A DNA stretch of 64,000 nt from contig NC_092523.1 of NCBI RefSeq assembly GCF_037038585.1, positions 3,663,001 through 3,727,000 of the forward strand, written 5' to 3'. The position numbers were made by a program, and so were the translations under genes. Positions 21,650 through 31,404 of this stretch are shown piece after piece; position 1 is the stretch's first letter; every line of letters starts with the position of its first letter. Under the pieces are notes generated by a model, which did not search any database, was not told the origin of the DNA, and worked only from the letters and a program-made list of their open reading frames with translations. This stretch comes from Patagioenas fasciata. Lineage: Eukaryota > Chordata > Aves > Columbiformes > Columbidae.

Positions 21650-22140
21650 AGATGCTGGGGAGGATGAGCACCCATGGGTGATGCTTGGGGTGGGTCCTGC
21701 AAAGATGGGCACCCAGGGGTCCTGTTTGGGGTGAGGTGGGGATGGAGATGTGGGGGTGATGAGCACCCATGGGTGCTGCTGGGGTGGGTTGGGATGGAGA
21801 CGCAGAGGATCTGAGCACCCATGGGCCCCATTTGGGGTGGTCTGGGGATGGAGATGCAGAGGGGATCAGCACCCATGGGTGGTGCTGCAGCAGGTTTGGG
21901 ATGGAGATCCAGAGGGGTTCAGCACCTGTGGGTGCTCTTTGGGGTGGTCTGGGGATGGAGATGCAGAGGGGATCAGCACCCATGGGTGCTGCTGGGGTGG
22001 GTTTGGGATGGAGATGTAGAGGGGCTCAGCACCCACAGGTCCCATTTGGGGTGGGTTTGGGATGGAGATGCAGAGGGGCTCAGCACCCATGGGTGCTCTT
22101 TGGGGTGGGCATGAAGATGTGGAGGGTATGAGCGCTCATG
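21650..22140. repeat. 53-54-bp minisatellite in GNRH2 intron 1
   Basis: The word ATGGAGAT or a one-base variant recurs at 21742, 21794, 21848, 21901, 21955, 22009 and 22062, spacing 52-54 bases. Each unit carries CAGCACCCATGGGTGCT, an imperfect palindrome. At least seven clear units lie between the non-coding exon and the GnRH-II exon. Confidence 0.92.
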
Positions 22141-22282
22141 GGTGCTGCTGGGCTTTGTATCCAGCCTGGACAGCCCCCCCAGAGCACCATTTGGGTCAGA
22201 TTTGGGGTGAGCACGACCCCCCACCCCAGGGTCCCCACATGCCACCAGCACCCCCTCAGCCCCCCACTCCCATCAGCCTCAC

Positions 22283-22325
22283 CTGTCCGGTGGGTGACAG
22301 CGGTGACAGTGGCAGTGGTGACAGT
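22283..22325 (-). other. GNRH2: Predicted non-coding exon 1 of GNRH2
   Basis: On the minus strand a short segment ends with CCCACCGGACAG followed by the donor GTGAGG (plus strand 22277-22282), 23-30 bases below a TATA-like box. It would splice to the acceptor at 21578. Its 5' edge is estimated from the TATA-like box. GNRH genes generally have a non-coding first exon. Confidence 0.45.
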
Positions 22326-22347
22326 GGCACTGATGACAAACAGCTCC

Positions 22348-22378
22348 GCTATTTGTAGGGCTGGACATGGTGACGTCG
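22348..22378 (-). promoter_or_regulatory. GNRH2: Putative GNRH2 promoter: CRE-like plus TATA-like box
   Basis: The minus strand reads CGACGTCA (22378-22371), then CTACAAATAGC (22358-22348). The spacing puts the CRE-like site about 50-57 bases upstream of the expected start. The human GNRH2 promoter is known to respond to cAMP through a CRE at about that distance. Inferred. Confidence 0.4.
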
Positions 22379-22379
22379 G

Positions 22380-23500
22380 CCCTGCCATCGCTCCCATGGG
22401 GGACCGTGACCTCGCCGGTGGCATCGGTGGCATCGGTGTCCTGGTGCCAGTGCCCGTCACGTCCTTCCCCCCCAAATCCCCTCGGCAGTGCCCTGACACC
22501 CCCTTTTTTGGGGGGGGTGTTCTACCCTGGGATGCTCTTGCTGAATGAGGGAGTAAATTCTCCGTGCCTCAGTTTCCCCACCCAGCGCCAGCTCCCAGTT
22601 GAGCAGCCAGTGCCTGGTTGTGGGGGGGCACAAGAGGTTCTTGGGGGGTCCGTGTCCCTAGGGGGAGCCCCCACAGTGGCCAAGCGCAGCCCCCCCATTC
22701 CAGAAGGGTTTATTTCTGAGTGTGATTTAGAGCTTTGGCCAAAATCCCCAATTCAAGAATTAACATTTATTAATGGTGATGTTGGGTGCCAGGTGATGGT
22801 GGCAGAAGTGAAGTCATTTTTGGGGGTGTTCTGGGCTTGCTGGGGGTGTCTCCTTGTCCCCACAATATCACCTCCCCCACCAGAAAATTCCCCCAGCTGG
22901 AAAATTCCTGCTGGAAAACTCAGTAACTCAACTCACAGGGTGGATTTTCCCAGGATTCCTGAGATTCCAGCCCCATGTTCCCCCAGTACCCCCTTGGCTG
23001 GGGGGGGTTTCACTGTCCCCAAGCGCTGTCACCTCCCGCAGTGATCCCGGGGGGGGACCCAGGTGAATCCTGGGGGTGAAACCTCCAGTCCCAGTTCTCT
23101 CAGTGCCTGCAGAGCTCCCCCAGTAACCAGGGCACGGTCACCCCAGCCACAGGGGAACAAGGAGGGTGTTCGATCAGACACCTCTTTGTGACCAAACCAA
23201 TATGAAAATAAACCACAATAAAGCTGTTTTTAAAACACAGGGTGCTGCACCCCTGGGTCCTCAGGACTCTTCTGCATCCTTAGGTCTTTGTTGGCCATTA
23301 GGACTCTCCGTGTGTCCCGGCCCATCACCAGCATCAGGGTTTCCTTCTGTTTTGATTCTTTTGGGTGGGGAATGATAAAAATCAGCAGGTATTTTTTGCC
23401 CCTTTCTCTGATAATTCAAATTCTTCTCTGTGATGGAGCCTCCATTGGGAAGAAAAAACCCCTTAACGTGTCTGGAGGGTGAAAAGATTGTACGGTCTTA
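22380..23500. other. Intergenic DNA between GNRH2 promoter and PTPRA 3' region
   Basis: No gene is supported. Minus-strand AATAAA hexamers lie at 22709-22714 and 22766-22771 and could end a long PTPRA 3' UTR. Confidence 0.4.
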
Positions 23501-23705
23501 AATTGTTTTGGCCCTGAGGTTGGTGGGACCCTGACCCAGGTTGGGCAGAGAGGTGGTGGCTGAACCATCCCTGGAGACATCCCAGGCCAGGCTGGACGGG
23601 GCTCTGAGCAACCTGAGCTGGTGAAGATGTCCCTGCTCATGGCAGGGGTGGCACTGGGGGAGCTTTAAGGTCCCTTCAACCCAGACTTTTCCATAATTCT
23701 ATGAT
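23501..23705 (+). mobile_element. CR1 LINE 3' fragment, family B
   Basis: From GGCCCTGAGGTTGGTGGGAC to the tail CCATAATTCTATGAT. Confidence 0.85.
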
Positions 23706-23890
23706 TTGCATTTGCAGCTGCTTTTGTGGAATGTCACCCACCCAAGGGTGTGAAGTCACCTCGATGACACTGAATTTCTGGCCTGTTGTTCAAGTTCTGC
23801 TCCTGCACTTCCAAGGTATAGGACCATTCGCATCCTTCCTGAGAAGCAGAAACACGGAGACATTGTTGGCAGGACCAACACCCAGGTTAG

Positions 23891-23960
23891 ATCATAGAAT
23901 CATCGAATGCTTTAGGTGGGAAGGGACCTTTGAAGGTCATCTAATCCAATCCCTGATGGA
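23891..23960 (-). mobile_element. CR1 LINE 3' scrap
   Basis: Inverted tail ATCATAGAATCATCGAATGC, then GGGAAGGGACCTTTGAAGG and CTAATCCAATCCC. Confidence 0.7.
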
Positions 23961-24030
23961 TCAAGGTGCTTGAAGTTTTGAATGTGCCCACATAAAGACT
24001 TCAGCAGCTCTGGAGATAGTAGAAGACATG

Positions 24031-24135
24031 ATCATAGAATCACAGAATAGTTTGGGTTAGAAGTGACCTTCAAAGCTCATCCAGACCAACCCCTGCCATG
24101 AGCAGGGACATCTTCACCAGCTCAGGTTGCTCAGA
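24031..24135 (-). mobile_element. CR1 LINE 3' scrap, family B
   Basis: Inverted tail ATCATAGAATCACAGAATAG through CTGCCATGAGCAGGGACATC to GGTTGCTCAGA. Confidence 0.8.
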
Positions 24136-25521
24136 TCTAAAATCCCCTCCAGGATCTAGGGCTGGAGGTCTCCTGGTCCAAGGATGGAGGCAAAGACCTG
24201 CAGGAGGTTGGGTGTGTGTGGTGGAGCCCAGAGGTCCCTTCTCCTCATTGCTACGGCTGGAGAAAGCCTGTTGTCTCCTCTGGGACACGGGGCTCTTCTC
24301 CCTCACTTTCAGCCACACTTCCCAGGAGTACTGAGGGTACAGAGAAGAAAAAATAGAATAAAATAAATTGAACAGAATTTCTCCAACTGGTTTGTTCTCT
24401 GGACCTTGGCTGTTGGAAGATCTCCTGGGTTTCTCCAACGCTTTTCTCCTGGTGGGTTGGGTGGAAGTTGGTCTCCCAGCTTCATTTTAGAGCTGGGGAA
24501 GGAGGACGTGGGCACAAGGTCACAGGGTGGAAAACGGACACAGCCCGAGGTGGCTCCAAAACTTCTCGTTTGCTGCTGGTACAGACCAGGAGGAGGGAAG
24601 GGACCGGGTGGCACTTGGGAGGAGACACAAGTGGTGAGAAGATGGAGCTGGGACCACGGGGAGCCACGTTCTCCCCCAAACCCCCCGCAGAAGCTGCAGG
24701 TCCCTCCTGGAAGGGACCAGAGGGACAACGGGGCCACTTCGACCATCCGTGGTGACAACCGTGCATTCCATGGTGGCTCTGAAATCTGGCACCAAACATG
24801 GACATTTCCTTCAGGGAGCAAAAACCCTTTTGTTATTCTGTTTGTTTTGTTGGTTTCTTGTTTTTTGGGTGAAATTCCTGCAGTAGCTGCTCTGGTCACT
24901 ACAATTTCCAAACCCTCAAGGAGGAAACCTTTTTTGCTTTTTATATAAAAATGAGGATATTTATATATATACACACACACAGAATAAGCCTTTTCTTTTT
25001 TTCTCCTTGTTTTTTTGTTAAAGAGCTGACCAGCGGAAAAATGTGAAACCATTTCCCTGCAGGTTCGGAAACGCTTGTGCTTGTGGGGCTGTGGGTTGTA
25101 TTGGTTTTCAGGTAAGATCCAGGATATCATTTTCTTCTTCTTTTCTTTTTTTAAAAGGCTTTACTCCCTCAAGAAAAAACAAAATAAAAAGATTTACAAA
25201 CAAAATAACAGCCTGTATCAACTCTCCAGAAGAGAGATGGTAGGACAATATTAATCCAAACATCACGCTATTTAATTCCCCAATAAAACATTGGAAAAAA
25301 AAAGGAGCCAACAGTATCTGCACTAACACTTTGCTACATATAAAATCTCCAGCTAATACGAAGCTTATGGTACCAACCTCTAAAACAGTTAAGATATATA
25401 CACATATTTTTTTTTTGGGGGGGGGGTATATTAACAAACAGAATATTACAAAATATTAAAGAAGGCAACTCTTCTGTCATTTGTTTCTCGGAGTGGATTT
25501 TTGTTTTGTGTTGGTTTCTCT
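24136..25521 (-). other. PTPRA: PTPRA 3' untranslated region and flank
   Basis: Downstream of the PTPRA stop. AT-rich between 24930 and 25500, with a short (CA)n tract at 24972-24981. The nearest minus-strand poly(A)-like hexamer is an ATTAAA variant at 25271-25276. No open frame is convincing. Confidence 0.45.
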
Positions 25522-28500
25522 TCACTTGAAGTTGGCGTAGTCTGAGAAGGCGTCGATATATTCCTGCACCACCTTGTAGCAGAATTCGTACTGTTCCTGC
25601 GGGATTCAGGGGACAACGTGGCGTTAGATGGAGAAAATTCACACCTGAGATATAATCAGACGCTTTGTGGTCTGTACCTGCTGGGACTCACCGTGGTCTG
25701 GTGTCCTCAGCCCAGAGCGAGGGCAGGAACCAGATGGTGCCACCAACAAAGGAAACTGCTTTGCCCTTCCCGCTGAGGTCCTAGTTTGACCCCAAGAAGA
25801 CCTTCTAAAAAATCCCTGAGCATCCTTGCGAATCCCTCTCACAAGATTTCATCTAGTCAGAGACCCACAGATCATTTTGGTTGGAGAAGACCTTCAAGAT
25901 CATGGAGTCCAAGCATTCCCCCACCCCTGGCACTGCCCCATGTCCTGAGAACGTCACGTCCGTCTGTCCAACCCTCCAGGGATGGTGACTCCAGCACTGC
26001 CCTGGGCAGCCTGTTCCAACGCCCCACAGCCCTTTGGGGAAGAAATTGTTCCCCACATCCAACCTCAACCTCCCCTGGCGCAACTTGAGGCCGTTTCCTC
26101 TGCTCCTGGCGCTTGTTCCTGGGGAGCAGAGCCCGACCCCCCTGGCTCCAAGCTCCTTTCAGGCAGTTCAGAGATCAGAAGGTCTCCCCTCAGCTCCTGT
26201 TCTCCAGCTGAACCCCCCAGGTCCCTCAGCCGCTCCCACCACACTTGTGCTCCAGTCCCACCTGCTCCTCCGCTCCCTGCCCACCCACGCCCATGCCAAA
26301 GCCACCCCAGGAGAGGTTTCAAGGCTCTTGGAGCCCATAGATACATGGACTGTGGCTGAGTTGTCTCCAAGGAGGTTCCTACAGCTTGTGTCAATGCTCC
26401 AAAGGGGCTTGATGCCTTCAGCCAGCCAAGCTCCACTCTTCCAGTTGCCCTTGTAGCAGGAAGAGGAGATATCTCCTGACCCACCTCCAACCCTTAATCT
26501 TTCATGGAGAGATAAAACCTTCAACTGAGGAAGTTTCTGCTCAGTGTTGAGTCCCCAGCCCATTCCTGCTGAAGTTCAGGGTGGCAGGAGGAGCTCAGCT
26601 ACACTTACCAGTGTCTGCACCATATGTGGCCTCTGTAGTCTTAAACTCTTCACTGTCTGAAAGACGTCGAGAATCCCTTCTGCCTTCACCCTTTCCAGGA
26701 CAGTGCTCAGCGCACAGAAGGTGCCTGTTCTTCCTGCTCCGGCACTGCCAAAGAGAAACCAGAAGGTAAAGGAAACCATCCATCCTGACCGTGTTGGCTT
26801 TGTCCCGGGGACAATCCATACGGGAACCACCAGAGAAATGGAGGAACCAACGTTCCTGTCCAAGTCTCTCCTAGTTTAGCTAGGACACGCTCTACAAGAC
26901 TGAAGTCTTGCTTAGCTGAGCAGGAAAACCTCATATCACGTTTGCCCAGGCTGCTCCTGCTCAGCCCACGTCTTCTGAAGGACCAAAAGCTCCTTGCAGA
27001 GCAGATCGCCTTGGAGGGGTGACCAAACCAGGCTTTACCTGCAGTGCACAGTGATGGGGTGGTTGCCAGACTGTTGCTGCTGCTTCTGTACAGCTGCGAT
27101 GATGTTGATCATTCCCTTCCCATCCCCGGGGATCCCAACTTCTGGCCAACCGTGGAAATGAAACTGCCGAATCTGTCGGCTCTTGTTTTCCTGGTGGAAG
27201 AGGAGAGTTTGAGGTCAATAAGTTGGCTTGAGATCTGTATCAAGAAACCCACCAGCTCGAGGCTTTGGGGAAACCAACCACTGAGGAAAGCTGCTTGTGG
27301 AGGGGGGACATTCCTGTGGCACGGAGCAGGGCAGGATGTGGGGAATGGGGAGCAGGAGGGATGCTGGCGGTGGGCACAGGGACAAGGCAGGTGGATGCAT
27401 GAAGAGCCATCAGAAGGACAAGAACCCCCTGAGGTGGGAGTTAAACAGTAGGGAAGAAGGGGACAGACACTATTTTGGGATGACAGAGAAGGTGGAGCTG
27501 AAGATGCCAAAGCACCTGCAAGAGGAACCGCAAAGCACCATAAATACCAGTGGGGCTTGAGGATGCCCAAACCCAAAAACACCTGGAGTTCCAGACTCTT
27601 ACCCTGGTGTTGGTTACCAGCAGGTCCCGCACCGTGTAGCTCTCACACTCCTCCTCTTTTTTCAGCTCCACAGTGATGTCTCCATAGGACACGGAGCCGT
27701 CAGACGGCCAGTACTGGGCACACTTCTCCTGAGAAAGCAGGACAGGAGACAGGGTGAAGATCCTGTACTTTTCCCATGGGCTTGAATGGAACGAGTCTTC
27801 TGCTGGGGCTGGCGGCTGCCCAAAGCCACCTGGGATCTCATAGAGTGGGTTGGGTTGGATGTGACCTTAAAGCTCATCTAGTTCCAGCCCCTGCCATGAG
27901 CAGGGACATCTTCATCAGCTCAGGTTGCTCAGAGCCCCATCCAGTCTGGCCTGGGGTGTCTCCAGGGATGGTTCATCCACCACCTCTCTGCCCAACCTGG
28001 GCCAGGCTCTCACCACCCTCAGGGCCAACAATTTCTTCCTCATGTCCAGCCTGAACCTCCCCTCTTTCAGTTTAAAACCATCACCCCTTGTCCTATCTCA
28101 ACAGGCCCTGCTGAAAAGTCTGTCCCCATCTTTCTCATCGACCCCTTTGAAGTAGTGCAAAGTCCCCAGGTTCTCACCTGGCCTCTCTCCTCCAGCTCCG
28201 TCAGCATCACTATGGAGCACGATTTCCACTCCCAGATCATCCTCCAGAAATCCTCTATCGTGTGCTGCAGCGGCCCTTGGCTGGCGATGTAGGAATCCTT
28301 CTGGCGATAACCCTGCGATTTAAAACCAGTGTTAGTGAAACGGTGCCGGGAGCGGAGGCAGAAACGCTCCTGGACACACGGTTCGTTACCAAGCTCAGGG
28401 AATTTTTGGGAACACCATGGCTGTCCGTGTGAATAACCACAGCCTGGGCAGAGAAACCTGCTCTCATGGCGGGCTACATCACTCCGCACCATTGCTTGGC

Positions 28501-31404
28501 AGCCAAGGTGCCATCAGGCAGCGCTTTATCGGGGTAAGACCTTAGTTTTTAAAGCAAAACAGCTGGAGGAGGATCATATCCCCTATATTCACAGCCTCAT
28601 CCACTTAGTGAAGAAAGATTTGGGTTTCCAGTGCTCCTACGAGATGTCGCAAAGTCCAAGTGTTGTAGCAGAGCCTTGCTTAAGCTCCAAATACTTTAGG
28701 TATGATTTTTACTAGGGATTTTTGGAAGGAAGTAAGCAAAATTAGATGTATCTAGATGAACTTTCAGGTCCCATTCTGTGAAAAACAGTAATAAGTCTGG
28801 GTGGCTCTGGCTCTTCCACAACCACAAAGTGCTTCTGTTTCCAGAAAAACCTCTGACGTTGCCCTGTGCCCTGGCTGCAGACCGTGACTAAAGACACTTC
28901 GTCATTTGGAGTTTGTCATTTAGGCAAAGTTCAGCAGAGGCAGGAAATTGAATCCTCACCAAAAATTGCTTATGTGACATTTAAGCTTTCTGATCTCAAT
29001 GCAGAACAAGGCAGAGGAACCCGTGGGGACCCAGCAAAGGAGATTTCAGGGAGCAATTAATTTGGGAGGTTGTAACTGGGAACAAGTTGGTTTTACTGGT
29101 TCAACCCATGGAAGTAATCACCCTTTGTGGGGGGGAAAAAAGTGCCATTAGGAGATGAAGAGAGAAATTGGACTGGAAAAGAGCAGGGCTCTGTCACTTC
29201 TCCAGCACTGGCATCACTGCACGAAAACAAATACTCGTATGAAACGTGTCCCTGAAGTTAATATGGTTTCTGATGAGAATAGAATGTGCGATCACTTGGC
29301 TCCTCCTCAGGAGGAGGAAAGCACTTAACCTCGCTGCCTCGCCACCCGCTGTCACCCAGACAGGTGAAATGGGATTGACCTGGTTTTTCTCCAGGGGTTT
29401 GGGATCTGTGTATCGCTCCGTGACCCAATCTAGCAGATATTTTCTGACCAAATGAACGGTGCCGTGGAACAAGCATTTCCATGGCTACATGCAGCTGCTT
29501 CTCCAAAGCCAACATCAGAGCCTGGAGTTGCAGAAGTAAGATCAGAATTTGAAGGCTTTGCTCAAGCTCCAGCTCTTCACTCCCACCATCCGTGGGTCAC
29601 AAAGAAACTGTGTATAAACAGGGGTTTCTTGGAGAAGAAACCAGCACCACCCAGTGACACAACACAAAGCCAAGTGGAAAGAGCTTTGTGAAATCCAGAG
29701 ATCTTTGGGGCAAATCCTTTCTGCAGAAAGCAGAGTGAGGTGATGAGTTTGTACTGGGAGAAGATAGAAAGAAGATTAAAGAAGACTCACGTCAATGAAG
29801 GACGCGTTTACGTAGTCTGTGTTCTCTTCCCCTCTCTTCACTGGAATGATTACCCGGTTAAACTCATCTGAAACAGAAACAAAATGATGTGAGTTTTGGG
29901 AAACATCTTCAAAGCAGGATTCCTTGATAACTACACGTGGCCTTTAGCTGGGAAGTCACCAAGCCCTGGGTGAGAGGACAGAGATGTGGGAAGGAGAGTC
30001 CTGTGTTGACAGCACCCGTTTGGGATAAGGAGTTTTAGTTCTGCTTCTGCCATGCCCTGGTTTGCGAAGGGAGGAGGGGACGCTGAGAAGTCCAGGACCT
30101 GCTCGGCACAGGGACTCCCTTCTCCCTTGAGACACAAACCCTCGGCAGCATCACCCTACTGAGAAGAAAGTCATAGCAAGGAGTGGTTGAGGTGGGACAG
30201 GACCTTTGGAGATCATTGGGTCCAATCCCCTGATCAACCAGGGCCACCCAGAGCTTGTTGCCCATGACCATGTCCAGACGGCTTTTGAAGATCTCCAAGG
30301 ATGGAGACTCCACAACCTCTTGGGTCAACCTGCATCAGTGCTTGGTCACCCACACAGTCAAAAAGTGTTTCCTCATGTTCATGTGGACCCTCCCGTGTCT
30401 CAGTTTGTGCCCGTTGCCCCTTGTCCTGTCACTGGGCACCAATGGAAAGAGGCCCCATCCTCTCTGCACCCTCCCGTCAGGTGTTTATGGACGCTGGTGA
30501 GAGCCCCTGAGCCCTCTCCAGGTTGAACAGTCCCAGTTCTCTCAGCCTCTCCTCACGGCAGGGAAGCTCCGGGCCCTGAATCATCTCCATGGCCCTTGGC
30601 TGGACTCTCTCCAGTCTGTCCGTGTCTCTCCTGCACTGGGGAGCTCAGCACTGGACCCAGTGCTCCAGGTGTGGCCTCACCAGTGCTGGGCAGAGGGAAG
30701 GATCAACCTCCCTCAACCTGCTGGTGAGGCTTTGTCTAATGCAGCCCAGGACACCACTGTCCCCCTTTGTGACAAAGCCACACTGCTGGCTCCTGGTCAC
30801 CTTGGTGTCTACCAGGACCCCCAAGTCCTTTCCTGCCAAGCTGTTCTCCAGCTGGGTGGCCCCAGCACATACTGGTGCCTGGGTTGTTCCTCCCCAGGGC
30901 CAGGACTTTGCCCTTCTCCTTGCTGAACATCAGGAGGGCCCTGTTGGTCCATTTCTCCAGCCTGACTCCTGTCCCCACACCCACCCAAACGGTCCCCACA
31001 CCCACCGGGAACACTTTCCCCAGGCAGACGAACACATCTTACATGGAATTATCTGAAGCACTCTGTTCTTCTTCATGTTTGCTGGCAAGTTGCCTGTTCT
31101 CATCTTGTCATTCTGAATTTTGATTGAAGTGAGCTTCTGCAGAGGAGAGAGAGAAAGCAGAGGGACCTTTCAGAGCCACCCAGCACCAGGCGAGGACATG
31201 GTGGTTCTGGGAGCACCATCTGAGCAGATCCACAAGGACAACAGCCATGCTCACCTTAAACTCCTCTTCCAGCCCGTTGCTGCTGGTCCCTGGCACTTTG
31301 TTGTAGATCTTCTGGAGGTGAATCTCTAACGAGGTCACCTCCAGCTCCGTGTCACCGTAGAGATAGTGCTCCAGAAGTGCTTGGTATATGAATACATACT
31401 GCAT
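25522..31404 (-). CDS. PTPRA: PTPRA exons for membrane-distal phosphatase domain D2 and tail
   Basis: Eight exons beginning with [20 protein letters not shown] (the end of D1) and running through the linker, D2 and the C-terminal tail. D2 keeps [10 protein letters not shown] but has WPE in place of WPD; Glu at this place is normal for PTPRA D2 and explains its low activity. The last exon is 75 bases and ends with the Grb2-site tyrosine and TGA. Confidence 0.96.

Noticed and set aside
19465-22140. Regularly spaced direct repeats resembling a CRISPR array
   Set aside because: Units are head-to-tail minisatellites with related spacers, in a vertebrate gene block. There are no cas genes and no unique spacers.
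24309-25130. 273-codon minus-strand frame just downstream of the PTPRA stop
   Set aside because: Lies in the expected 3' UTR, with low-complexity ends and no family resemblance.
30170-30970. Minus-strand open stretch resembling a reverse-transcriptase end
   Set aside because: Part of a 5'-truncated, frame-broken CR1 LINE, not a host gene.
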